This document shows positions 1-11,961 of a stretch of 64,000 nt of DNA, in pieces (positions within the stretch are counted from its first letter, which is position 1; every line of letters starts with the position of its first letter). The DNA lies in NCBI GenBank assembly GCA_009733575.1, contig ML769452.1:124001-188000 (forward strand), read 5' to 3'. The notes below the pieces were generated by a model. That model did no database searches. It worked only from the letters and a program-made list of their open reading frames with translations, and had not been told where the DNA came from. Source of the DNA: Gymnopus androsaceus JB14 (taxonomy: Eukaryota; Basidiomycota; Agaricomycetes; Agaricales; Omphalotaceae). A program made the translations under genes and the position numbers.

Positions 1-1287
1 TTAACGAGAGGATGAAATGTCTCCACACACCATAATGGTAACCGAAGTGATTAGGCTGATCGATTACTTCTCCGAATTTGAGATAATTCTCATGTAGCGC
101 TGCCGCTTCTTTGCTCGATGGCGGAACACGAGAGAGGGATCGTTGGGCAAGTGAGGCTCTCTTGAGTTTCAATTCTGCATTTGAAAAAGCCGTAAACATT
201 CGGAAGTGAGGGTAGAGATAACCGTGTCGTTTACCTTGTCCGATTGTGAAAAGAGTCTTCTCTTCATCAGTAGAGATAATGAGGGGGTTGACTGGATATG
301 CTTGATTGGTTTTCGCGTCTCGACAAACCATGGAGAATCTTCCTATAGATATAGAGACAATTTTGAGAACGACACAAGAAAATCATCCAGCATGTCACTT
401 GCCCAACAAGATAGTTTCGTCTTTCTCACTCGCATCTTTAGCCATGGTCTCTATCCGTACCACCACTTCCATCGAACTTCGGCCAGTGTAGATCACTTGC
501 CCACTTAAGCGAAGGTCATGGGTAGGGTTAAGTGGACGCAGCATGTCAATCCTGTGGCTTTATGAGCGAATGATTGAAAGAAGATGGAAGATCGATACTC
601 ACCGTTCAACGCCAGCAGTGACAATATAGAGTCCCATCTCTTCCACTTTAAGCGCAGATCTAGACGTTGGGCCAAGAACATGCTTATAGGATATTGAACC
701 CGCCAGAGAGTCCAAATGCTCGATGATTCTATCTAAGAATTCACGGACCCATAGAAATTGAAAACCAGTAACGACTCACTTCCCAGTCCTAATCCCTCCA
801 GAAGCATTAACGTACTCTTCTAAAAAGTTGGGATCCGTAGCAAAAGGAAGGACGAATTCCGTATATGAATCATGCATATTTCGCGATGGTAGATTATCAT
901 GAGAGTCTGTAGAACTTTTGACTCCTGAGGACTGCTGAGCTTCTCTCCGAGTCTCCTCTTGCGCCATTGTCAGCCGGGCTTCTGCCCAGAGACTGGGAAT
1001 CCGCATAGGCAAGATCGATCGAATAGAAGGGTCGACTCTTCTGTTCTATATTTTTTATTTAGAGCTCAGTCGGGACTCGTCTGAACTAGCAGGGGCAACA
1101 ACTTACTAACAATGTTCAGTAGGGAGTCCATTGCAGTAACATCTTGGGTTTCTTCTTTTACAGCTGCTGGAGCAAGTCGATTCACTGTGTTACGGACATA
1201 AGGAGTTGTCGTAAACCGTCTAATGGTGAAGGTAGAGTACAGAGAGGATGATTGCCGTAATCTTTGCCGTAATCTGTACGGATACAT
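1..1287 (-). CDS. Acyl-CoA thioesterase, ACOT9-like, mitochondrial (3' end outside window)
   Basis: Hot-dog fold acyl-CoA thioesterase that would hydrolyse acyl-CoA to free acid and CoA, probably in mitochondria. The reading frame starts at 1287 with an Arg/Ser/Thr-rich, acid-poor leader typical of a mitochondrial targeting peptide. Exons follow at about 1066-1287, 776-1030, 604-732 and 1-545, separated by GT-AG introns. The family block LPMRIPSLWAEARLT lies near 1000, SISYKHVLGPTSRSALKVE near 670, and TGRSSMEVVVRMA near 480. The last readable residues are YGVWRHF at the window edge with the frame still open, so roughly the second half, including the second hot-dog domain, is missing. Confident on family; the substrate cannot be told. 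Confidence 0.82.
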
Positions 1288-1589
1288 CGCCTGGAACGTG
1301 AAAGGTAATTGAAGCTTGGTTCAATGGTTAAAGGTTAAAGGAGTCAGGAGTCAGCTACGAAGGGTTTAGAGGGAGGAACGCAAGAAAAACGATAGCGGAT
1401 AGTTTCTTCCGCTCCGGCTCCGTTGATTCCCGATGGAATTTAGGGCAGGCTTATCCGCGTGGGGGGCCGTCGCCAAGTTTTAGTAAGTACTAGTATTATT
1501 CATGGAACTATAGCTTATTGAGATTTTGTCTTCTACTTTTAAAAAAATCGTAGATTAGGTATCTCCTTGCTTAATTATGCACTCCGACT

Positions 1590-2799
1590 CTATGAACTAG
1601 GAGCGCAGGTAAGGAAACTGCCCAGCCTATTCAGAACCGTTTCTTGTGTTGCTGCATCCACATCCAGCAATGTGCTTGCATTAAACACGCTCACACTGCT
1701 AAAGCATCCATCAAGCGCCACTACTTCGGATTCCCCTGGTAGGTGTGTTGAGCCGCAAGTCTCTACGTCCGTTGCACTGGAGTCAGCAATAACTCGAGTC
1801 AAGACAAAGCTGTAGTCTGATACTTCAGTGCAATTGGTTATCGGGGGATAATTGATATTGAGGCTAATCCCAGGGGGAAGTATTTCGCCAGGGCTAGCCA
1901 GCAGAGCGTCAACAAAGTTGACAGTGAGTTGGGCATAGATGTTTGAAGCGAGTGTGTTTGTGGAAGTTGGATCCGAGTCGAGAGTGGTGTATGAGACTTG
2001 TGATAGAGAGTCAGAGGATCCTGAAAACGCTGCTGAAGGTATCCCTGCCAGTGCTGCCGCACTGGCTGCACCACTAGAAACTAAGTTCAGCTTTGAGCTT
2101 AGTATCATGCGGAGGGGACGTACACTGTTCCCGACCCGAGAAGAATCTCTAAATTGTCTACAAAGTTCCGGCGAATGATTAGTGCCATCCCTTCATTCGT
2201 GCAGTCCCAACTTACTTCCGACGTTTGGGCCGCTCACAGCAAAGTCCGGAGCACCTCCCAGCAGTTCCGGAGCCAGGGTATCGATTCCGTACGAAATCGC
2301 AGAGGCGGGAAAGGAGTTAACGTAATTGAGACGTGCTAGAAGGGGAGGAGGAAGTTCAGTCAGAGTTGTTGTGCCCCACGAAATGTAAGCGGGACTTACG
2401 GTCGGAGGCATTGAAACCTTCTGCAGGGGAGAGAACCGGACAGGTATCGAATTCGCAAGGAATTATAACGACAGTGGGAGGCGCGGTGAGAGATCCAGTG
2501 CCGGAGAGGTTTATTGCTGGACAGGAGAGGACGACCTGCAGAGCTGTCAGCTCCTACAACGGTATTAAAGCTTTCCTATTCACATCATAATCTGCAGCTA
2601 CGAGTGCACTGAATTGCGCTCGAATAGTAGCTACTGCCCATCCATCGTCATTTCCAATAACAATCTTCTGTCCTTGAATGAAGGGAGAGGCAAGGAGCAA
2701 AGCCAGCGAGAGGATTAAAGACCGACATCGTCGGGTATATGGACTCGGACAAGATGTGGACGAAAAACATACGTTGATCGGCGTCCAATTTATATACAT
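1590..2799 (-). CDS. Secreted SurE-like phosphatase/nucleotidase, copy A
   Basis: First (3'-most) of four tandem SurE-fold genes. SurE enzymes are metal-dependent 5'/3'-nucleotidases; eukaryotic members are secreted acid phosphatases. A hydrophobic stretch ending FIQGQ precedes the metal-binding motif NDDGW near 2650; the Ser/Asn-rich SGPNVGS motif is near 2200. Four introns remove about 2340-2400, 2554-2599, 2136-2192 and 2056-2112 (approximate). The C-terminal half is one exon, 1590 to about 2060. The upstream ATG at 2799 overlaps a TATA-like TATATAAA. The ATG at 2728, better placed for a signal peptide, is one base out of frame, so the start is unresolved. This copy is the most diverged from B-D. 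Confidence 0.75.
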
Positions 2800-3710
2800 G
2801 GATATTGAATTGACCCTACTTATAGGAACCTCGCTCGTGTGTTGACACTGTGTGACTATTCATATGTTATGTAAAGTAACATAGTAGTTTATATGCACAG
2901 CAAGGTCCCTGCAGTGAATAGCCAACACATGAGCAAAGGCCTCGGTGGTTTCGAAACGCGCGTACGGTCTCCGGCTTCGAAACTCAGCTGAAAGTATTCA
3001 CACAAGCATATGCAGCACTACACACGATCATTGAGCACACTGCAAACGTTCCCCTACGATAATAGATCGTGTGTTCAGCTCATACGCTTGCTATGTAGGC
3101 ATGACAGGAAGGAAGTCAGGAAGTCAGAAAGACGCACTTTGTCTCGCACGCTAGCGAAACATCCATCCAACGTGTCCGGTTCAATATTTTTGCAGCGGAG
3201 TTTTCCTCGACACTATCCGAATCGATAATAAGACCGGCAATTCCTGTGAGTCCGAAGTTTCGAAAATTTTTGCCGCTAAAGCGTAGCTAGTTTACCTCCT
3301 CGAGGTCGAAGCCAATCGCCAGCTCGAATACCACCCAAGCCCAGCGTGAAAAAAAATAAAGCGGAGAGAGCCGATATGAAGTAAGGAGGTACTTAAACCG
3401 GCCTTCATCCAGCCTCCCAACTGTTGGGGCGTTCAGACACAACTTGTACCCAATTGGAAACGATACCAGAAGTACAATGTTCCTCTGGAAAGGAGCTTGT
3501 TGTGCTCTTATCGTGAAGAAATCAGGATGTGCCGTGTTTGAAAACGCACCCCAGCTCTATTGCTCGTATACTTGTAGGACGTCTCGTCCGTGTTGCTGGA
3601 TGTTGAAGGGACAATATGCACGAGCACTGTGCATGCACTGTGAATTTTTCCCTACAATAATACTAGATCGTACATTGAGAATCAAAAGAACTTTGTATAC
3701 TTGTTACGCG
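2800..3710. repeat. Intergenic spacer 1 of the SurE array
   Basis: No convincing gene. Parts (about 3000-3240 and 3590-3700) match the spacers between copies B/C and C/D: a block around an AATA(C/-)TAGATCGT motif beside GCATTGAGC/ACATTGAG, and a block with GCTAGCGAAACATCCAT. The spacer was therefore duplicated together with the gene. Confidence 0.5.
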
Positions 3711-4898
3711 TCACATCGGCCAGATGCAAGATAGGATGCTTCCAAGACGCTCCAACACCACTGCCTGAGTAGCAGCATCGACGTCCGTTTTACTAGCAGC
3801 ATCCATAACGCTGACACTAACGAAACATCCTCTCATATCGACCACATCCGTTTCCTGGGGTAAGTGGTCCGTTCCGCAGGTTTCTACATCGATGACGCTG
3901 GCGTCTGCTGCAATCCGGGTGAGAATGAATGAATATGCGTCTACATTGGGACAAGTGGTGGGTGTAGGGGCTGGCCAATTCATATTTATACTAATTTGTG
4001 GTGGAAGAAATGGTTTTCCGTCAGCAAGGAGGGCATCCAAGTATTTTACGGTGATTCCTGCCGAAACCACTGCGGCGAAAGTGTCTGCGTCATTGGTACC
4101 CAAGTCAGTATAAGCGACCTGGGAGAGTCCTGCAGCAGAGAAGGCTGTCGAGGGTATCCCTAACAGAGCGGCCTCGCAGGCAGCTCCGCTGTACAGAGTT
4201 AGAGATCAAGCGGTCTAACACGTCATAAATAAGATGGCCTACACAGTCCCAGATCCATCCACTGATGATTGTCCAAGATTGTCTATTCCGATACAAAGAA
4301 TAAGAAGAGAAAAATGGTTGTGCGTTGTATATACACGTACTTCCGACATTTGGTCCCGATACGACGAAATCCGGAGGGCCTCCAAAGAATTGAGGAGCCA
4401 AAGTTTGGATTCCAAATGCAACCGCGTTTACCTAGGTATACATTGTCAGTGTATAGCTCTTCTAAGCACACAGTCCAGAAAATTTCACCGGAAAGCTGTT
4501 GATATAATTGAGGGTAGCTATATGAACGGTCACTTTCAAAGCAGATGTTCAGAGGATATGGTACGTACGCTCCGAAGCATTGAATCCTTCAGGCGGAGAT
4601 CCAACGGGACACGTATCAAACTCGCATGGGACTTTCAAGACGGTGGGGGTCGCGCTCGACGAACCAGTTCCGGATTCGTTCTCTGCAGGTGAGGCGAGGA
4701 CAACCTGTACGAGGTTAAAAGAAAATCTAACTTTGAGCAAATCTTTATACTCACATCATAACCTGCATCTATCAACGTCGCGTATTGTTGACGAATCATA
4801 GCGACAGCCCATCCATCGTCGTTGGTCAGAACAATGTTCGTCGACTGGACGAGAGAGATGGAGAGGAATAACACTGCAACAGAAGTGAGGACGTTCAT
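3711..4898 (-). CDS. Secreted SurE-like phosphatase/nucleotidase, copy B
   Basis: Intact member of the tandem SurE array. The start at 4898 (MNVLTSVAVLFLSISLVQS) gives a good signal peptide and sits about 35 bp downstream of a TATATAAA box at 4930-4937. NDDGWAVAMIRQQY, just after the leader, carries the SurE metal-binding Asn-Asp-Asp; SGPNVGS is near 4345. Five short introns are inferred, including one after NSFP and one in GTVGAAC, positions shared with copies C and D. With these the frame is open to the stop at 3711, giving about 300 residues. Likely role: extracellular phosphate or nucleotide scavenging. That is family inference, not shown by the sequence. Confidence 0.83.
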
Positions 4899-4989
4899 TG
4901 GAACGAGGAAATGTGAGACCCAAGGTGCTTGAGCCTTTATATATGCAAGATGGAGGCGGGAAAACAGAGTTCTGAATTGAATAGAACGT

Positions 4990-6270
4990 GCGTGCACCTC
5001 CTGGACATTTGTACACTGGAAAGGATTACCAGATGATAATATATGCGTGCGAGGCTTGGACCAAGGGTTCTAAGATTGATTTAGGAGAATGGGGAACTGG
5101 CGGAAATGGCACACCAGCTTCCTTAGAACCCCACCGAAATTTGAAGTAGCGTAGTTTTAAGTAGTTTGATCAGACCTTGGATCAGACCCGACCCATGAGT
5201 ACAAGTACTTACTCATGGGACCTAACCACCATATCCTCTCACAGATCTTCATAACATATACGAGGCGGGCTAGGTTTTCTGAAGATTGTATTAGTTCCCG
5301 TGATGAAATATACAAAAAAAAGTACCTTGGCAGCAGTATTTTCCATGCGAGACTTGAGCTACATAGAAGAAGAGGTTGCCATGCGACATGACTGTCTGCA
5401 GTCACCAGTGGGAGTTGAGAGGGTAATAGGCGCTCGGAACAGAAGTTTAGGCGTCTATTTTGATTAAACTCAGATACAAACTATTAGCTTTTACAGGCCT
5501 CCAGTATGGTTATATCCCCAACACTAACCCAGAGGAGCTGCTTCCGGGGCCCCGCAAAGCGCAATCATGAACGCTAACCCTCCCAACCCCGAACCACCGA
5601 CCCACTCAAGTTGCACTCAAGCTCGGCGTTTACAGCACCTTAGTTCTTTCAGAAATTCAAGTGAAGTGAACTGATAAGGTACTGAAGATCATGTCAATTT
5701 GGATACATACCTTGAAGGTATGACAGGAAGCCAGAAAGGTTTTTCAACGCCAGTTTGGGTAGGAGTTTACTTACCAATAGCATTTATATCGCTGATGACG
5801 CTAGCGAAACATCCATAGCTACATACTTTGTTCGAGGCCGACGCAAAACATCATCTCGTCTATGTAGCGGAGAGTGTGCGTTCTCTGTGTCAAAAGTATT
5901 TCCAATGAGTTTTGAAGTCTCAAGACATGAGAGCTGTGCTTTTTCCTTCATCCATTGAAAATTACAAATTGCTTGCCCTTCGTTGGCGTGAAATAGAAGT
6001 CATTGGTAAATGGAAAGACATACAATTCCCAGATTTTCTTTCATACTTTGTTAAGCATGCTGCAGAAATTTAGCTCTGTCGTTTGCTCTCGCCATGAAGA
6101 AATTAGAACATGGAGGAGCCACAATGCTTAAAAGCGCATACCGAATTCATATATTTATAGGGCTTGTAGGATGTCTTCTTCATGTTGGCTAGATGTATGC
6201 ATTGAACATTAAGCACACTTCTTACAATATTAGATTGTGCATTAAGAACCGAAGGATCAATAATGTTAAC
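4990..6270. repeat. Intergenic spacer 2 of the SurE array
   Basis: About 1.3 kb without a supported gene. It shares blocks with spacer 3, for example the segment around 5225-5300 (CACCATATCCT, TTTCTGAAGATTGTATTA) and the segment around 5740-5960 (GGAGTTTACTTACCA, then TTTTTCCTTCATCCATTGAAAA). It contains the promoter of copy B at its left end. Confidence 0.5.
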
Positions 6271-6276
6271 ACCATA

Positions 6277-7467
6277 TCATAGAGGCACCGTTTGGGGGCA
6301 AGACAAAATGCTATCAAGACGCTGGAAGACCGCAGCTTGAGTAGCAGCATCGACGTCCGTTTTACTAGTAGCATTCATAACGCTGACACTAACGAAACAT
6401 CCTTCAGCAGCAACCACATCCGTTTCTGCAGGTAGCTGGTCCGTTCCGCAGATCTCTGCATCGGCGACATTGGCGTTTGCCGCAATCACAGTGGGAATGA
6501 ACGAATATGCTGTTGCATCGGGACAAGTGGAGGGCGTAGCTACTGGCCAATTGACGTTTACTGAAATTCCGGCTGGCAACACCGGGAATCCGCCAGCGAG
6601 GATGGCATCCACATATCTTACCACGATTCCCGACGAAACCACTGCGGCGAAAGTGTCTGCATCATTGGTACCCAAGTCAGTATAAGCGACCTGGGAGAGA
6701 CCTGCAGCAGAGAAAGCTGTCGAGGGTATTCCCAACAGAGCGGCCTCGCAGGCAGCTCCGCTGTACCGAGTCAGAGATCAAGCGATCTATCACGCCATAA
6801 AGAAGATGGCCTACACAGTTCCAGATCCATCCACTGTTGCTTGTCCGAGATTGTCTGTTCCGATACAAAGGTTAAGAAGAGAACAATGATCGTGCGTTTT
6901 AGATACACGTACTTCCGACATTTGGCCCCGATACGACGAAGTCAGGAGGGCCTCCAAAGAATTGAGGAGCCAAAGTTTGGATTCCAAATGCAACCGCATT
7001 TACCTACACATTATTAGTTTACATGCTCTTCCAAGCACAGAATCCAGAAATCTTCACAGGAAAGCTGTTGATATAATTGAGGGTAGCTAAATAAACAGTC
7101 ACTTTCAAAGCAAATGTTAAGAGATATGGTACGTACGCTCCGAAGCATTGAACCCTTCAGGCGGAGACCCAATAGGACACGTATCGAACTCGCATGTTAT
7201 GTTCAAGACGGTGGGAGTCGCGCTCATTGAACTAGTGCCTGATTCGTTCTCGGCTGGTGAGGCGAGGACGACCTGCGCGAGGTTGTAAGGAGGTCTGACC
7301 TTCAGCAAAATCTTTGTACTCACATCATAACCTGCATCTATCAACGTCGCGTACTGTTGACGAATCATAGCGACAGCCCATCCATCGTCGTTGGTCAGAA
7401 TCAGGTTCGTCGACTGGACGAGGGAGATGGAGAGGAGTAGCGCTGCAACAGAGGTGAGAAGGTTCAT
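6277..7467 (-). CDS. Secreted SurE-like phosphatase/nucleotidase, copy C
   Basis: Close paralogue of copy B with the same intron positions. It starts at 7467 with signal peptide MNLLTSVAALLLSISLVQS, about 50 bp downstream of a TATACATAAA motif. NDDGWAVAMIRQQY follows the leader and SGPNVGSDNLG spans an intron near 6910. The C-terminal exon is intact to the stop at 6277. Copy C and copy D are almost identical through the promoter, introns and coding region, so this duplication is the youngest in the array. No disabling change was found. Confidence 0.84.
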
Positions 7468-7639
7468 TGGAACGAGGGAAAGAATAATCCTTTGAGACCC
7501 GAGGAGCTCGAGGAGCTTTATGTATACACAAATTGTTTGCTGACCGTTGCGGAAGCGTTACGTGACGGGAGAAGAGAATTCTGAATTGAATTGAACGTGC
7601 GTGTTTCTCCTGGAAGTTTGCACATTGGAACGTCACCAG

Positions 7640-9264
7640 ACGATGAACTATGGGATCGGACGTATGTATACAGCTATAAGGCTTGGACCAAGGATGGGAA
7701 ATAGCTCACCGGGCAACCTCAGAACCCCGCCCAAAATCTAGTATCATCATTTAGGGCCCGATTTTAATATCAACCAATTGCAAACTTCAGCCGATGTCAG
7801 AAGATCTCACAAGATTTTTTCAGTCTCTTCCATTGAGTTGGTTAAGGGCCGATCCCAGGGCACCTGGGGTTTAGGACCTGATCAGACCCCAATTTCTTTG
7901 AAGTACTTACTTGCAGGTGACAGTGAGCCATTTCGAAGTCTATTCCATTTTTAAATGGATTATAGAAGTCTAGTAGAAGTCTCATGAGTCAAGACAAAAT
8001 CTAGGAATCTTCAGAAATTTGCGATTTTTTGAGTTTCGCACTGACCATCCTTATTCAACATAGCGTATTTTAGGCTCGAAACATAACGTACGTTTATACC
8101 CCTACTGTGTGTCTGGGGGAGATTCCTGGGGCCTAGCTCACCATATCCTTTCCTGTCGTAGATCCTCATACGAAGGGTTTCTGAAGATTGTATTAAGTAC
8201 TTAGTTCTGGTGATGATGAGATGTCAAAAGCATAGTCCCTTGACAGCAGCATTTCTTGTTGGAGGCTTGAGCGGCATAGAAGGGGTTGCCATAATTTTTT
8301 TCAGAGAAATATTGAAGTTTGGAGTAGTTTGAAGCGAGTTTGAAGTGGGAGTCGAGGAGAAGAAGTTTAAGCGCCTATTTCGATCTTATCAACTGCGCTA
8401 ACCCTCTCAACCCCCAACGCCCAAGCCAAACGCTACACCTACGCGCCATTATCAAGTACAGCCTACCATTACCTGAGGGTGCAAACCTACGGGCTACCTA
8501 CCCAAATCCAATTCACGAACTTGTCTCGACCTATTCTACCTGTTCTACCTCAGTTCCTGCCTCCGACCTATGAGCGGCGAGCGGGCTTTACTGTCCTCAG
8601 TTCCTTGCATGGTTCCTTACTGGTTCCTTGAGATATTCGAGTGCGCTGACAAGATAAAGTACTCAAAATCATGTATACATACATACAAGTTGAAGGCTGA
8701 TAGGGAGCCAGAACGATGTTTCAATGGTAGGAGTTTACTTACCAGCAGCATACATATCGCTGATGCGAGCGAAGCATTTGAGGCCAACGCAAGTTACCGT
8801 CTCGTCCTTTGTAGTGAGAGTGTGCTTTGTTGATACCGAAAAAGGGAATCAGAAGTTTCGAGACGTTCGGAGGGTCGTGCTTTTTCCTTTATCCATTGAA
8901 AATCACATTTTGCTTGCCCTTTGGTGAAAGGTTCTTCACTAGAAGATACGAGCAAATGGATAGAGATGCAATTTCTTTCATACCTTGTCGGAAGAAGACC
9001 AAGAAAAAAAGTGGAGCATGACGCGAATTAACCCGGGCTAGTGGGGGAAATTCAAGTAGAGAGAACGACACAAACTGGCCAGCCTGCAAGGCTCCAAGTT
9101 CCGAGACGCATTACATGACCACTTAGGTCTGTCGTTCGCTCTTGCCATGAAGAGACCAGAACGTGATGGACTGCAATGCTTGAAAGCGCATCCTTGTGGA
9201 ACATATAGTCATGCATGAACATTGAGCACCAAAAGACCTTTATATTTCAATGTTATACACCACA
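7640..9264. repeat. Intergenic spacer 3 of the SurE array
   Basis: About 1.6 kb without a supported gene, homologous in order to spacer 2 (blocks near 8130-8300 and 8690-8920) but with extra sequence at about 7740-8100. Short open frames here are not conserved between the spacers, which argues against coding. Confidence 0.5.
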
Positions 9265-10460
9265 TTATAAAGGCACTGTTTGGGGGCAAGACAAGATGCT
9301 ATCAAGACGCTGGAAGACCGCAGCTTGAGTAGCAGCATCGACGTCCGTTTTACTAGTAGCATTCATAACGCTAACACTAACGAAACATCCTTCCGCAGCA
9401 ACCACATCCGTTTCTGCAGGTAGTTGATCCGTTCCGCAGATCTCTGCATCAGCGACATCAGGGTTTGCCGTAATCACAGTGGGAATGAACGAGTATGCTT
9501 CGGCATCGGGACAAGTGGAGGGCGTAGCTGCTGGCCAATTGACGTTCACTGAAATTCCGGCTGGCAGCACCGGGAATCCACCAGCGAGGAGGGCATCCAC
9601 GTATTTTACCACGATTCCCGACGAAACCACTGCGCGAAAGTGTCTGCGTCATTGGTACCCAAGTCAGTATAAGCGACCTGGGAGAGTCCTGCAGCAGAGA
9701 AAGCTGTCGAGGGTACGCCTAACAGAGCGGCTCGCAGGCAGCTCCGCTGTACCGAGTCAGAGATCAAGCGGTCTAACACGCCATAAATAAGATGGCTTAC
9801 ACAGTTCCAGATATATTCACTGTTGCTTGTCCGAGATTGTCTGTTCCGTTACAAAGAATAAGAAGAGAATGATGATTGTGCGTTTTAGATACACGTACTT
9901 CCGACATTTGGCCCCGATACGACGAAATCAGGAGGGCCTCCAAAGAATTGAGGAGCCAAAGTTTGGATTCCAAATGCAACCGCATTTACCTATACACATT
10001 ATTCAGTTTACATGCTCTTTCAAGCACAGAATCCAGAAATCTTCACCAGGAAAGCTATTGATATAATTGAGGGTAGCTGAATAAAAAAGTCACTTCCAAA
10101 GCAGATGTTCAGAGATAATGATACGTACGCTCCGAAGCATTGAACCCTTCAGGCGGAGACCCAATAGGACACGTATCAAACTCGCATGTTATGTTCAAGA
10201 CGGTGGGAGTCGCGCTCATTGAACTAGTGCCTGATTCGTTCTCTGCGGGTGAGGCGAGGACGACCTGCGCGAGGTTGTAAGGAGGTCTGACCTTCAGCAA
10301 AATCTTTGTACTCACATCATAACCTGCATCTATCAACGCCGCGTACTGTTGACGAATCATAGCGACAGCCCATCCATCGTCGTTGGTGAGAATGAGGTTC
10401 GTCGACTGGACGAGGGAGATGGAGAGGAGTAGCGCTGCAACAGAGGTGAGAAGGTTCATT
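9265..10460 (-). pseudogene. SurE-like copy D with two single-base deletions
   Basis: Nearly identical to copy C from the promoter through the signal peptide, the NDDGW motif and all introns, but the C-terminal exon is broken. At 9729-9733 the run GGCC of copy C has lost one C; in the coding frame this gives an early stop a few codons after GTVGAAC. At 9631-9637 GCGGCG has lost one G. Together these are minus two bases, so the distal 120 codons are out of frame, although that block (9265-9630) is otherwise well conserved. Either a very recent pseudogene or two base-calling errors; both losses shorten a two-base run. Confidence 0.72.
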
Positions 10461-10619
10461 GGAACGAGGGAAGGATAATCCTTTGAGACCCGAGGAGCTC
10501 GAGGAGCTTTATGTATACACAAATTGTTTGCTAGCCTTTGCGGAGGCGTTACGGGGCGGTAAAAGAATTCAGAGATTGAATGGAACGTGCGTGCACCTTC
10601 TGGACGTCTGCACATTGGA

Positions 10620-11961
10620 ACGTCACCAGATGATAACTCAAATTGTTGGATGGATGGATCGGATGTAGTACGAGGCTTGCACCAAAGGCGAAAATCATTC
10701 TGATTCTGGGGAACGGGAAGTGACAGAGATAGTGCACACCATGTGTCGTTTTCTATCGCAGATCCTCATACGAGGGGTCCTGGTGGTAAAGAATATACAA
10801 ATGACAATACATACCCTTTGACCGCGCGCTATTCAAGGTTTGAGTTGGAAGGGGTACAGAAAATCCTGTCAATTTGGGATGACCACATGTACAGTCAAGG
10901 AACGACCAGCGGGTGCTAGCTCGCACGAACGTGACGCAGGCCCAAGGATATTGCGAAGGATACATTAGAACTTGGAAAGCTAGGAGTTTTCTGATTGTAG
11001 CATTGAAAGGATTGAAGATGAGAATATCTTCTGGGCGCCGAACGCTACATCTTTCTGGCCAGCATTCTAGCCTTCATGTCTTTGCGAATTCTTCCCAGCC
11101 ATTAACTAGTAACGTCGTTGATGGGTCAGAAGTGGACCAGTTTTATGTCACATTCTTCTAGTGGTGACTGAAAGGAGCTTCACATTCCGTATTCCTTCCA
11201 CACTGCCAACAGAGGAGCAATTTCTTGCATTAGGGAGAATAACAAGGGTATACATCCATATGTCTATTATGAAGAAGTTGTCGCTGCTGATGCTGCCGCT
11301 CCTGCGCTGACAGTAACAAGAGGGATATACGAAGCCAATAGTGCCATTATGGATAACCTACAAGGGGTATACGCCGCAGAACGAGGTCAGCAGACGAATT
11401 CTTTAAACTGTAAATGTTATACTAGACGCACGATAAATTCCCTAGAGGACCAGTAGAACCATCCTTTGCACGTAAAGCATGTTGGTTGATTGTTGCATTT
11501 ATAGCGAAAAGAACTCCAGGCCATGCAAGGAATCTATGACAAGCAGCAGAGAGTTTGTGTCAGAATCCAATTACTGGATATCATAGCAATGATTATGCGC
11601 ACCTATTCCTTGTAACCATGATTAAACCTGAGAAAAACATTCCAGAGGTACTGAGTGGATCTGTACGAGTTGAATAATTAAATGATTAATTTTCAATTCC
11701 TGTTTTTATCGTTAGGATAGACCGACCCGAATCATCCTTATACCATGTATTTGGAAACGTGAACTTGGTTTCTAAAGAAGAATCGCGGGGGTCGTCGTGT
11801 GACATGGTGGTCGCGGAGTGAGAGGGACAATAAGCGCGCACAAACTTCAGATTCACGTATCGTCACTTCAATTGGACTTTAATTCCATACTATAGCGCAT
11901 AGTTAAAAGCGTCCTATACATAGTCCATGAGAGGTCATAAACAAGTCATCCATGCCCAACA
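10620..11961. other. Intergenic region, no gene seen
   Basis: About 1.3 kb between the copy D promoter and the 3' end of the next gene. Short open frames only, without splice-linked continuation or recognisable domains. The first 150 bases still resemble the region upstream of SurE copies B and C. Confidence 0.4.

Noticed and set aside
3444..3734. 96-codon plus-strand frame in the SurE spacer, Cys-rich
   Set aside because: Not conserved in the homologous spacers 2 and 3, no splice context, and it overlaps the 3' end of copy B.
11275..11350. 26-residue Ala-rich hydrophobic peptide on the minus strand
   Set aside because: Resembles a GPI-type tail but has no upstream exon that could be joined to it.
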